Shown one piece after another: positions 52,566-60,613 of a stretch of 64,000 nucleotides of DNA; positions within the stretch are counted from its first letter, which is position 1, and each line of letters begins with the position of its first letter. Source of the stretch: Bacteroidales bacterium (GTDB lineage: Bacteria > Bacteroidota > Bacteroidia > Bacteroidales > P3). Below the pieces are notes generated by a model, which did no database searches, was not told the origin of the DNA, and saw only the letters and a program-made list of their open reading frames with translations. The position numbers were made by a program, and so were the translations under genes. The stretch is from positions 62,001 through 126,000 of the forward strand of contig JAFSPS010000011.1 in assembly GCA_017451385.1 (NCBI GenBank), read 5' to 3'.

Positions 52566-52967
52566 CTAAAAAATACGATATTAAGAGCCTCCCTGATGCG
52601 AAACTTATTAACAACCACATTAGCCGTGTATTGTGTGCTACGGCGCTCTTTGTGTTGCGACTGTAAATGATATTATTCTGATGGCATTTTTCGGTCTATT
52701 CGAATGGATGTGATAGTATGCTTTATCGTATATTTATTTTTGCTCTATTGAATACATTTTTATGTTTATGTTGATGTGTGTTGTGGATTATTGTAATTCA
52801 CATTGAACGATAGGGTGTGGATTGAGCTCAAGTGGAAGAAGCAACACATGATGTAAAAAAAAGTTCTAAAAGGTAAAGGATATGGCGTTTTAGAAAAAAA
52901 GTATTTTGTGTTGTGAAAAAAATTTGAAAAAAAGGATTTTTGATGAGCCTAAAAAACAATTATTTTG
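52566..52967. other. AT-rich intergenic region between divergent gyrB and the HdeD-like gene
   Basis: About 400 bases without a credible reading frame. It contains a TATTTTTG box at 52735-52742 without a good -33 partner, and a seven-base inverted repeat (TGTGTTG near 52775, CAACACA near 52844). I found no cluster of DnaA boxes and no terminator. Confidence 0.5.
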
Positions 52968-52975
52968 TACCTTTG
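52968..52975 (+). promoter_or_regulatory. -7 promoter element of the HdeD-like gene
   Basis: TACCTTTG, a consensus box, lies about 115 bases before the start codon. The leader of about 110 nt contains a hairpin (GTTCC/GGAAC around 53040-53067), of unknown role. Confidence 0.6.
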
Positions 52976-53089
52976 AATTGATGTCTTCCGTTCACTGGCT
53001 GAGGTTACGGTCGCACTAACGATAAGGATATCATGGAGTTCCACACCTAAGTAGGAACCATTGTCAAACTATAAAAATAACAAACAACT

Positions 53090-53701
53090 ATGAAAACAAA
53101 CAAGGTATTAATCGGCATCACTGGCGCACTGCTCATAGTGCTCGGTGTGCTCTGCTTTTTCTATCCCGGCGACACTCTGTTCGCAACAGCATGGCTTATT
53201 GGCATCATGGTGCTTTTTACGGGTATCTCTAAATTTATTTTTTCTCTTCGGACCCAAGCGTTCCTACCCAACAGTGGCACACGCATGCTTTCGGCAGTGC
53301 TGGAGATTATGTTAGGATGCTTCTTCCTGTTCCACAACCTGTTTGTAGCTGCGTCGCTCCCCATAGTTTTCGCTATGTGGATTGTCATTGAGGGTATCTC
53401 GATGGCTGTAGAGAGCTTCGACCTTAAACGGGTAGGTGTCAGCGCTTGGTGGTGCATGCTGATAGGTGGACTGTGTGGCGTGGTGCTCGGCATAGTAGGA
53501 CTCTATCATGTGGAGTCTGCAGCCATGGCTATTACATGGCTCGTTGGCAGTGCTACCATTATGCTCGGTGTTGGTCATTTTGTGCTTCTCAGTAGCATCA
53601 ACAAGCTTGAAAAGTTCTTTGCCCCCATCCGTCAGCGTATGCAGCAAATGCGCGACACTATCGACGCTGAAGCCGAAGAGATAAAAAACGAAGACAAATA
53701 G
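53090..53701 (+). CDS. HdeD family (DUF308) membrane protein
   Basis: 203 residues with six hydrophobic segments arranged as three similar helical pairs, the pattern of the DUF308/HdeD family, followed by a charged cytoplasmic tail (residues about 180-203). HdeD is linked to acid resistance in E. coli, but homologues elsewhere have no settled role. Monocistronic, with a long leader and a strong terminator. Confidence 0.8.
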   Translation: MKTNKVLIGITGALLIVLGVLCFFYPGDTLFATAWLIGIMVLFTGISKFIFSLRTQAFLPNSGTRMLSAVLEIMLGCFFLFHNLFVAASLPIVFAMWIVIEGISMAVESFDLKRVGVSAWWCMLIGGLCGVVLGIVGLYHVESAAMAITWLVGSATIMLGVGHFVLLSSINKLEKFFAPIRQRMQQMRDTIDAEAEEIKNEDK

Positions 53702-53740
53702 TTTGGTATCTATTAGATGTATAACGCCATAACTTTTACT

Positions 53741-53779
53741 ACGAGGGGCAACACAAAGCAGGTGTTGTCCCTCGTGGTT
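53741..53779 (+). terminator. Intrinsic terminator of the HdeD-like gene
   Basis: ACGAGGGGCAACAC pairs with GTGTTGTCCCTCGT (one mismatch) around a seven-base loop and is followed by GGTTTTG. Confidence 0.85.
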
Positions 53780-53876
53780 TTGTGGTATCCGTTTACTTGT
53801 AGTCCTTGTCGTTGTTAGAGATAGGCTCCGCTACCTGTCGGTAAGCCATAATGGCGGTCTGCCGTCCCTTTTATTT

Positions 53877-53907
53877 ATTGGTTATTTTCTTTTTTTGTGT
53901 ATCTTTG
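53877..53907 (+). promoter_or_regulatory. Promoter of the DUF4835 gene
   Basis: ATTG at 53877-53880, 19 bases, then TATCTTTG at 53900-53907. The start codon at 53916 is only about four to five bases beyond the predicted transcription start, so the mRNA would be almost leaderless. Confidence 0.7.
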
Positions 53908-53915
53908 CAAAATAT

Positions 53916-54839
53916 ATGGATTGTTGCCGTTTTTATTCTCTGGTGGTCGTCTTGCTGATGTCCTGCTCTTGCTGGGCGCAGGAGTTCCGTTGTGTCGTCT
54001 CGGTCAACTATCAGAAGCTTCAATCTACAACACAGCAGTTTAGCTCGGGCGATACGAAAGTCTATGAGAGTATGAAGCAGGCGTTGGAGGACTTCGTCAA
54101 CGGGCGCCGATGGACCAACCTTGAGTTTGAACAGCAGGAGCGCATAGACTGCTCTCTGAGCTTGATTCTCAACGAGCAACAGTCGCTGACGGACTTCAAG
54201 GCGCAGCTGCAGCTGCAGCTGCGCCTGCCGGCGTACAATTCCAACTACACGTCGGGTGTGTTCAATTATATGGAGAATGATTTTCAGTTCTCGTATAACG
54301 AAAGCCAGCCGATAGATTTTGAGCCTAACACCTTCTACGGCAACCTGTCGTCAACGGTTGCCTATTATTGCTACATCATGCTGGGCATCTATTTTGACTC
54401 GTATGGTCTTGGCGGTGGCGAGCCTTTCTTCGATATGGCGCGTACTATTAGCCAGACAGCAGAGAACTCGGGCTTCAAAGGATGGCGAAGCAGCGAGGGG
54501 CAGAAGGCACGCTACTGGTTTATGGAGAACCATACCAACTCCGCCTATTCGCCACTACATCAGGCGTACTACTACTATCAGCGTCTCGGTCTGGACATGA
54601 TGACCAAAGACCAGCCGCAGGCGCGCAAAAACATCATACAAGCGTTGTCGGCGTTGCACGAGGTGCATAAGGTTCGTCCTAATGTGCTGTCGGTGACGCA
54701 GTTTGTCGATGTGAAGATTGCTGAAATAATATCTATCTTCACGCCGGCTCCAGCCGAGGAGCAGAAGCAGGTGTATCAGATTCTTAAAGAGGTGAGCCCC
54801 ATCAATGCGACAAAACTGAAAGGTTTTGCAACGCAGTAA
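53916..54839 (+). CDS. DUF4835 family protein (PorD-like, T9SS-associated)
   Basis: A 307-residue secreted protein with a signal peptide (residues 1-21, ending SCWAQ). The rest matches the Bacteroidota DUF4835 family, with 'FVNGRRWTNLEFEQQERIDCSL' near the N-terminus and the conserved 'YYCYIMLGIYFDSYGLGGG' region. Members are annotated as the type IX secretion protein PorD; I recall this annotation but not its experimental basis. It is the only possible T9SS component in the window and goes with the T9SS cargo protein at 16.7 kb. The in-frame TTG upstream lies in front of the promoter box and was rejected as start. Confidence 0.82.
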   Translation: MDCCRFYSLVVVLLMSCSCWAQEFRCVVSVNYQKLQSTTQQFSSGDTKVYESMKQALEDFVNGRRWTNLEFEQQERIDCSLSLILNEQQSLTDFKAQLQLQLRLPAYNSNYTSGVFNYMENDFQFSYNESQPIDFEPNTFYGNLSSTVAYYCYIMLGIYFDSYGLGGGEPFFDMARTISQTAENSGFKGWRSSEGQKARYWFMENHTNSAYSPLHQAYYYYQRLGLDMMTKDQPQARKNIIQALSALHEVHKVRPNVLSVTQFVDVKIAEIISIFTPAPAEEQKQVYQILKEVSPINATKLKGFATQ

Positions 54840-54850
54840 GGATTGCATAT

Positions 54851-54947
54851 TACAATTCACAACTCACAATTCACAATATACAGAAAAACACAACACATAA
54901 CTCACAATACACAGAAAACACAATTCACAACTCACAAACACACAAAT
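54851..54947 (+). repeat. Tandem A/C/T leader repeat almost free of G
   Basis: Two imperfect copies of a unit of about 45 bases. Both contain the exact 17-mer ACAATTCACAACTCACA (54852-54868 and 54920-54936) and a block like ACAGAAAA(A)CACAA. Only two G occur in about 100 bases, so the transcript would be unstructured. It fills the gap before the aminotransferase gene. A shorter stretch of similar texture precedes the ornithine carbamoyltransferase gene. Confidence 0.8.
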
Positions 54948-54951
54948 AATT

Positions 54952-56265
54952 ATGAATATACCTATCAGTCAAGAGGTGATAAACCGTATCGCCGCAGAAA
55001 ATAAGATAAGCAACCCTGGTAAGGCCTCCATACGCGAGATGCGCAAGATGGTGGGCGACATAGAGAAGGAGACGGGCATCCGCTTTGTGAAGATGGAGAT
55101 GGGTATCCCGGGCCTGCCTGCCGCCAAAGTGGGAGTAGATGCGCAGATAGAGGCTCTGCGCAATGGTGTCGCTGCCGTTTATCCGGAGATTTATGGTGTT
55201 GCTGAGTTCAAGACGGAGGGTGCGCGTTTTGTGAAAAACTTCCTCGACATTGACGTCACGCCAGAATGTTGTGTTCCTACGGTAGGCTCTATGCAGGCGG
55301 GCTTTTGCACATTCCTCACGTTGACGCGTTATGACAAGAATAAGACCAAGGTGCTCTTTATTGACCCTGGCTTCCCCGTGCAGAAACAACAGTGTCGAGT
55401 GCTGGACATCCCTTATCAGACTTTTGACGTCTATGACTACCGAGGCGACAAGCTGCGCGGCAAGCTGGAAGAGGAACTGAAGAATGGCGACGTGGCCTGC
55501 ATCATCTATTCCAGCCCTAACAACCCTGCTTGGTTCTGTTTCACCGAATACGAGATGCAGATAATAGGCGAGATGGCAAACAAATACGGCGTGGTGGTGA
55601 TAGAGGATGATGCCTATTTCTTGATGGATACGCGCAAGGACTATTCCGTACCAGGGCAGCCGCCCTACCAGCCCACGGTGGCAAAATATACGGACCGCTA
55701 TGTGCTTTTGATTAGTGGCTCCAAGGCTTTCAGCTATGCCGGCGAGCGCATTGCATTGATGGTCGTCAGTCCTATGCTGTTCAACCTTGAGTGTCCCGAC
55801 TTGTCGCGCTACTACAGCCAGACGCAGCTCGGTCGCGCTATCATCTTCGGTACGCTCTACTGCCTCAGCTCTGGCGCCGCACATTCGGTGCAGTATGCTA
55901 TGGCGGCTATGCTCAAGGGCGCCAACGACGGTACATACAATTTCGTGAAAGACATAGAGGAGTATGCCGACAAGGCACGCATCATGAAGAAGATGCTCAT
56001 CGACAACGGGTTCTACATAGTGTACGACCAAGATATGGGCGAGCCCATCAGTGACGGATTCTATTTCACCTTCTGCTATCCGGGCTTTACGGGTGTTAAC
56101 TTGCTCAACAAACTCATTGCCTACGGCATCAGCGCCATTTCGCTCGACATTACGGGTAGCACACGTCAAGGCATCAGAGCCTGCGTCAGCCAAGTGTGGC
56201 GTGACCAGTTTGATGACCTGCGTGAGCGTCTTGAGTTGTTCCACCGCGACCACCCTATTGCCTAA
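54952..56265 (+). CDS. PLP-dependent aminotransferase, class I/II
   Basis: A 437-residue fold-type I aminotransferase. The cofactor lysine is in ISGSKAFSYAGERI, and SPNNPAWF and IEDDAYF match the family's Asn and Asp contacts to PLP. The N-terminal arm is typical of the Bacteroidota branch. The amino-acid substrate cannot be told from motifs; aromatic or branched-chain substrates are possible. It follows the A/C-rich leader repeat. Confidence 0.85.
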   Translation: MNIPISQEVINRIAAENKISNPGKASIREMRKMVGDIEKETGIRFVKMEMGIPGLPAAKVGVDAQIEALRNGVAAVYPEIYGVAEFKTEGARFVKNFLDIDVTPECCVPTVGSMQAGFCTFLTLTRYDKNKTKVLFIDPGFPVQKQQCRVLDIPYQTFDVYDYRGDKLRGKLEEELKNGDVACIIYSSPNNPAWFCFTEYEMQIIGEMANKYGVVVIEDDAYFLMDTRKDYSVPGQPPYQPTVAKYTDRYVLLISGSKAFSYAGERIALMVVSPMLFNLECPDLSRYYSQTQLGRAIIFGTLYCLSSGAAHSVQYAMAAMLKGANDGTYNFVKDIEEYADKARIMKKMLIDNGFYIVYDQDMGEPISDGFYFTFCYPGFTGVNLLNKLIAYGISAISLDITGSTRQGIRACVSQVWRDQFDDLRERLELFHRDHPIA

Positions 56266-56326
56266 AGCGTTGGGATAATTAGATGTGGCAAGAATATTAC
56301 ATGTAATAACCATAAAATTAGCATCA

Positions 56327-57367
56327 ATGAGAAAGGTGTTATCCCTCATCCTCATGGCCTTGATTGCTACAGCTCCGCTGATGGCACAGCAACGGCATGA
56401 CATCAATATCCGCGTGGACCGTATATGGAGCAATGGCGAGTATTGCTCGTTTGCCTCGCTGATAAAATTCAAAGGCAAATACTATGTGTCGTTCCGCGAG
56501 TCGGACACTCATCAGATTCTCAAAGAGGAGAACCGTTGTGGCAAGTCGCGCATACTGGTGTCTGATGACGGTGAGGCATGGCGTTCTGTGGCGCTCTTGG
56601 GCAAAGAAGGCTATGACCTGCGCGACCCAAAGCTCTCCATTACGCCAGACGGACGCCTGATGGTGCTCATGGGTGGCTCGGTCTATAAGGACTTGAAGCT
56701 TGTCAATATGTACCCGCAAGTGTCGTTCAGCAGCGACGGAGAACATTTCAGCGACTTGCAGCCCGTCCATTTTGAGAAAGGCATCAGCAAAGAGAATGAG
56801 TGGATATGGCGCGTAACATGGCATGAGGGCGTTGGCTACGGTGTGAGCTATGGCAGCGGCTTGATGCTGGTTAAGACCACTGACGGCATAAATTATAGTC
56901 TCGTCAGCCGTCTTGACATGCCGGGGCGTCCGGGCGAGTCAACAGTGCGCTTCCTCTCGGATGGCACTATGGCCATCATGGTGCGCCGCGACGGCGACAG
57001 TCGCAACGGTGCGTGGGGGCTCAGCAAGCCGCCTTACACGCAGTGGCAGTGGAACGACATGGATGTGCCGCTGGGTGGTCCCGACTTTATGATGACAAGC
57101 GACACTACGATGATAGTGGCTTCGCGGTCGCTCTATTCGACCGAGAAGACAATGCTCTTCAAGGGCGACAACCGTGGCAAGCTGGAGGAGGTCTGCATAC
57201 TGCCGTCGGGTGGCGACGACAACAGCTATACGGGCATGATTGTGGAAGGCGACGAGCTGTGGGTTGTATATTACTCCAAGCACGAAGGGCCGAAAGCCTC
57301 TATCTATATGGCACGGGTGCCTATGAGCCTCTTTGAGGGCAAGATAACGTCGCGCTGGTTCTATTAA
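56327..57367 (+). CDS. Secreted sialidase-superfamily protein
   Basis: 346 residues with a signal peptide (1-21, ending PLMAQ) and a six-bladed propeller fold suggested by Asp-box motifs: VSDDGEAW near residue 82 and SSDGEHF near residue 142. The arginine triad and catalytic residues of GH33 sialidases could not be confirmed, so it may hydrolyse another glycan or only bind. ATG 56327 gives a clean signal peptide; the longer frame does not. It lies 42 bases upstream of yajC. Confidence 0.72.
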   Translation: MRKVLSLILMALIATAPLMAQQRHDINIRVDRIWSNGEYCSFASLIKFKGKYYVSFRESDTHQILKEENRCGKSRILVSDDGEAWRSVALLGKEGYDLRDPKLSITPDGRLMVLMGGSVYKDLKLVNMYPQVSFSSDGEHFSDLQPVHFEKGISKENEWIWRVTWHEGVGYGVSYGSGLMLVKTTDGINYSLVSRLDMPGRPGESTVRFLSDGTMAIMVRRDGDSRNGAWGLSKPPYTQWQWNDMDVPLGGPDFMMTSDTTMIVASRSLYSTEKTMLFKGDNRGKLEEVCILPSGGDDNSYTGMIVEGDELWVVYYSKHEGPKASIYMARVPMSLFEGKITSRWFY

Positions 57368-57409
57368 ACACTATTCTGATATTAAACAATAAACAAAAAC
57401 AATAAAGCA

Positions 57410-57697
57410 ATGCTACTTTTAGATATCTCCAACGGATGGAAAACGGCTATCATGGTTGTGTTGATGATAGTGGTGTTCTATTTTTTCCTTATTCGTCCGC
57501 AAAATCAGCAAGTGAAGAAAGAAAAAGCCTATAGGGAGTCGCTCAAGAAGGGCGACAGAGTGATGACTGCCGGTGGCATCCATGCGTCTATTGTGTCGGT
57601 AGATGATACTATGGCAACAATAGAGATAGCACCTGCGGTGCGTATCAAGGTTCAAGTTACCACGTTGCAGCCAATACCAGAGGTTGTGAAGAAATAA
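57410..57697 (+). CDS. yajC: Preprotein translocase subunit YajC
   Basis: A 95-residue protein with one membrane segment (about 11-29) followed directly by the family's FFLIRPQNQQVKKEK and the small cytoplasmic domain ('GDRVMTAGGIHASIVSVDD'). It is an accessory part of the SecDF translocon. No secD or secF is adjacent. Confidence 0.93.
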   Translation: MLLLDISNGWKTAIMVVLMIVVFYFFLIRPQNQQVKKEKAYRESLKKGDRVMTAGGIHASIVSVDDTMATIEIAPAVRIKVQVTTLQPIPEVVKK

Positions 57698-57726
57698 TTT
57701 CTACCGAGTTATAATCAAAAAAAATT

Positions 57727-57768
57727 GCGGGCACTTTGATTTTTGATGATGAAAGGTGCCCGCCTTTG
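57727..57768. terminator. Bidirectional terminator between yajC and the M16 peptidase gene
   Basis: GCGGGCAC and GTGCCCGC form an 8-bp stem extended by A/T pairs, with T runs on both sides. Confidence 0.85.
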
Positions 57769-57798
57769 TTTTATGAGGATAGAGATAGTGTGCTGTGT

Positions 57799-59019
57799 TC
57801 ATCCACGGTAGGTGAGGATGCTGAATGATTGGGCATCGAGATAACGGGCTGCGGTGGTCTGTATGTCGGAGGCGGTGATGGAAAGAATGTCGGCAGTCAT
57901 CTCCTCGATAGTGTCGGCTTTATTGTAGTTGAGACAGGCTTTGCCGATAGATTGCATCTCGTTGAGGGCAAGGTCGTTGACGATGGTCATCTGCCCTATG
58001 AGTTGTCTCTGAGCCTGTTGTAGTTGGCGAGGAGTCATGGCGTGGTCTGCGAAGTGTTGCAGCTCTTGATGGATGAGGTGTTTCACGCGTTCCAGAGCAT
58101 CGCTGTCAATGCCGGCATAGATGTAGAAGAGTCCAGCATCGCTGAACGGCACATATTGCGACTCGATGGTGTAGCAAAAGCCGTAGCGTTCGCGGATAGC
58201 CACGTTGAGGCGCGAGTTCATAGCGGGGCCGCCGATGATGTTGTTCAGAAGGGTGAACGCTACTTTGTCCTCGTTGTATATGTTGGGAGCAGGGCAACCG
58301 AGCAGCAAGTGGGTTTGGTGCGTGTGGCGGTTTATGGTCTTGTCAAAGTGGCATGGCTGCGGTGCGGTATTGCGTTGTGCGTCGGACTTGTGGCGTTCGT
58401 AGCTGCCGAAAAAGCGTTCGCAAAGGCGGATGAGGTGGTCAAACTTGATGTTTGCAACAACGGTGACGACCATACGGTCGGTGGTGTAGTTGCGCCGCAT
58501 GAAGTCGCGCACCTGTTCGGGCGTGAAGTGGCGCACGTTGCGCTTAGAACCCAAGATATTGTGTGCCAGCGGATGCCCTTCGTATATAAATTCTTCAAAT
58601 TCGTCATAAATCAATTCTGACGGCGAATCCTGATAGCTGTTGATTTCTTCGATGATGACATCTTTCTCTTTGTCGAGTTCTTTTTGCGGAAAGACGGAGT
58701 GGAACAGCACGTCGGCAAAGAGTTCGAGGCAGCGTTCGAGATGCTCGTTCATGGAAGAGGCATAGATGCAGGTCTCTTCCTTGGTGGTGAAGGCGTTGAG
58801 CTCGCCGCCCACGCCGTCGATACGGTTCAGGATATGGTAGGCGCGGCGGTGTTCGGTTCCTTTGAATATGGAGTGTTCTATGAAATGCGCCATGCCGTAT
58901 TCGGTGGGTTGCTCGTCGCGCGAGCCTATGTTGATATACACACCCGAATAGGCTACGGCGGAGTCGCTGTGGCGAAATATTATTCGTAAACCGTTGTTTA
59001 GCGTATGGTATTCGTACAT
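57799..59019 (-). CDS. M16 family zinc peptidase
   Basis: 406 residues, one complete pair of M16 half-domains. The inverted zinc motif HFIEH (His45, Glu48, His49) is present, with 'NAFTTKEETCIYASSMNEH' and the distal glutamates in DVIIEEI. This is the processing-peptidase-like group (similar to YmxG/PqqL-type proteins). No signal peptide, so probably cytoplasmic. Its start overlaps the end of the upstream O-antigen ligase gene by 22 bases. Confidence 0.9.
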   Translation of the reverse strand: MYEYHTLNNGLRIIFRHSDSAVAYSGVYINIGSRDEQPTEYGMAHFIEHSIFKGTEHRRAYHILNRIDGVGGELNAFTTKEETCIYASSMNEHLERCLELFADVLFHSVFPQKELDKEKDVIIEEINSYQDSPSELIYDEFEEFIYEGHPLAHNILGSKRNVRHFTPEQVRDFMRRNYTTDRMVVTVVANIKFDHLIRLCERFFGSYERHKSDAQRNTAPQPCHFDKTINRHTHQTHLLLGCPAPNIYNEDKVAFTLLNNIIGGPAMNSRLNVAIRERYGFCYTIESQYVPFSDAGLFYIYAGIDSDALERVKHLIHQELQHFADHAMTPRQLQQAQRQLIGQMTIVNDLALNEMQSIGKACLNYNKADTIEEMTADILSITASDIQTTAARYLDAQSFSILTYRG

Positions 59020-60575
59020 TGTGGAATGTCTTGTTTCTTGTTGTTGCGAAGGAAAGCTATGGGAGTGGTGGTTAGCATGATGCCTGAGAAGACATTGAGA
59101 GTGTCGTCGTCAAGGCATGAGATGATGATGATGACGGCAAAAGCTGTTTGAAGTAGCGTCATGGTGTGTCGGTTGTGCCATGCCGAGCGGGCGAAGGCAA
59201 TGGCTATCAGCAGAAACCCCAATAATCCAAAGGCAACAAGGAAAGAGAGGTATTGGTTGTGCGTATTCTTGTCGGACTGAGCCAGCGGCGACTGAATGGC
59301 GTCAAGACGTGCGTGGCAGGCATCGTACACGTTGCCGGTGCCTACGCCTAATAGCGGATGTTCGGTAAAGACATGCCATGCGTTGTCCCAGAGCAAGAGG
59401 CGTTCACCCATTGATGAGTTGGATAAATCTTGCATGACGCGATATTTCTCATACTCGTAAAGAAGAGAATAGACCATCTTTTGCAGTGGTGTGCCGTCGA
59501 TGAAGATATGGTTGGCGTAGCCGTCTTCAACTGCTTTGATGTCGAGCGGTGAAAGCGCCATGATGCCGACGCTGTCCTTTGTGAGTCCGCGGCTGCCGAG
59601 GTAGCGGATAAGGGTGGGATAGACGGAGTAGCCGTTGGGCGTGAGGGTGTCGAGCGGGGTGTTGCTGACCATAGGCCATGTGGTGTAAATCTCAGCTTGA
59701 CAGATGTAGTTGTTCACCTGTCCGCCGTTTTCTATCATGCCGTCGCAGGCATGGGTGTAGGGGTGTCCGCCTGCGGTAGTTGTTTGCAGTGGTGCCTGTT
59801 CCAGAGGTGTGGGGGTGTAGTAGTTGTTGCCAATGTGATAGATGTATCCTGCTGCTGCGAGAATGGCGATGAAGTAGGAGACTGTGAGAACTGTTTTGGT
59901 GGTGGTGTGCTTGCAGTGTGCAATGTGGTGTGCCGCATAGAGCAGAGAGAGTATGGCGAGTACCACAAAGGCGGTGTAGGAGCGTATGAGTAGCAACATG
60001 CCTATCAGAGCTGCGATAGAGAGTATGACGACAATTAGGTTTTGCCAATGTCTTGTGGCAAGGCTGACTATAAGACAGATGGCTACAACAATGTTGAGCG
60101 CGAAACGAATGTTGGAGACATAAGGTACGATGGCGCGATAGGGCAAGTTGTCTATGGTAATCCAACGCACTATGCCAATGATAGATACTACGGCGATAGT
60201 TGCGAGAAAGGCTGCTATGACGAGGTGCCGTTCCCTCTGTTCCAGCGGTGGCGAGGTGAGCACTACGAGGGGTAAGACCAGTAGTGGCAGTGCTTTCTGT
60301 ACGGCAAAGAGGGACTTCAACCAGTCGCCGCCCATCATCACCCATAGCAGTTGTACGGCAAAGAGCGTCAAAAAGGCATGAAGCAGGGTGTTCTCTTTAA
60401 GCTGTCTGATTTTGTCGCTCCATTGCCATTCTGCTACCCAGTTGACGAGCAGGAGGAACCAGCATAGGTTGCCCAAGAATGTTGATGTCGTCATGCTTGC
60501 TTCCGTCACGCAGAGCAGTGCCACATAAATCCTACGGTGTATGCCGCTACGCTTACTCATTTTTTTTCGTCGCAT
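58998..60575 (-). CDS. O-antigen ligase / Wzy-type polymerase family membrane protein
   Basis: 525 residues with about eleven hydrophobic segments and a large periplasmic loop (about residues 240-400), the layout of the Wzy_C/O-antigen ligase family. The signature region 'HPLLGVGTGNVYDAC' with 'HNQYLSFLVAFGLLG' is clear. It probably transfers or polymerises a lipid-linked glycan at the periplasmic face. No other polysaccharide genes are nearby. The start may be ATG 60575 or 60560. It overlaps the M16 peptidase gene and follows the S41 gene by 38 bases. Confidence 0.85.
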   Translation of the reverse strand: MRRKKMSKRSGIHRRIYVALLCVTEASMTTSTFLGNLCWFLLLVNWVAEWQWSDKIRQLKENTLLHAFLTLFAVQLLWVMMGGDWLKSLFAVQKALPLLVLPLVVLTSPPLEQRERHLVIAAFLATIAVVSIIGIVRWITIDNLPYRAIVPYVSNIRFALNIVVAICLIVSLATRHWQNLIVVILSIAALIGMLLLIRSYTAFVVLAILSLLYAAHHIAHCKHTTTKTVLTVSYFIAILAAAGYIYHIGNNYYTPTPLEQAPLQTTTAGGHPYTHACDGMIENGGQVNNYICQAEIYTTWPMVSNTPLDTLTPNGYSVYPTLIRYLGSRGLTKDSVGIMALSPLDIKAVEDGYANHIFIDGTPLQKMVYSLLYEYEKYRVMQDLSNSSMGERLLLWDNAWHVFTEHPLLGVGTGNVYDACHARLDAIQSPLAQSDKNTHNQYLSFLVAFGLLGFLLIAIAFARSAWHNRHTMTLLQTAFAVIIIISCLDDDTLNVFSGIMLTTTPIAFLRNNKKQDIPQCTNTIR

Positions 60576-60613
60576 TGGGAGTCTTTACCTTGCGGAATGG
60601 GGGTGTGGCGTTG

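Noticed and set aside
52566..52967. AT-rich region beside gyrB as a replication origin
   Set aside because: No cluster of DnaA-box-like sequences was found, and dnaA, dnaN and recF are not beside it.
56327..57367. Firm call as an active GH33 sialidase
   Set aside because: Asp boxes are visible, but the arginine triad, nucleophilic Tyr and acid/base Asp could not be placed with confidence.
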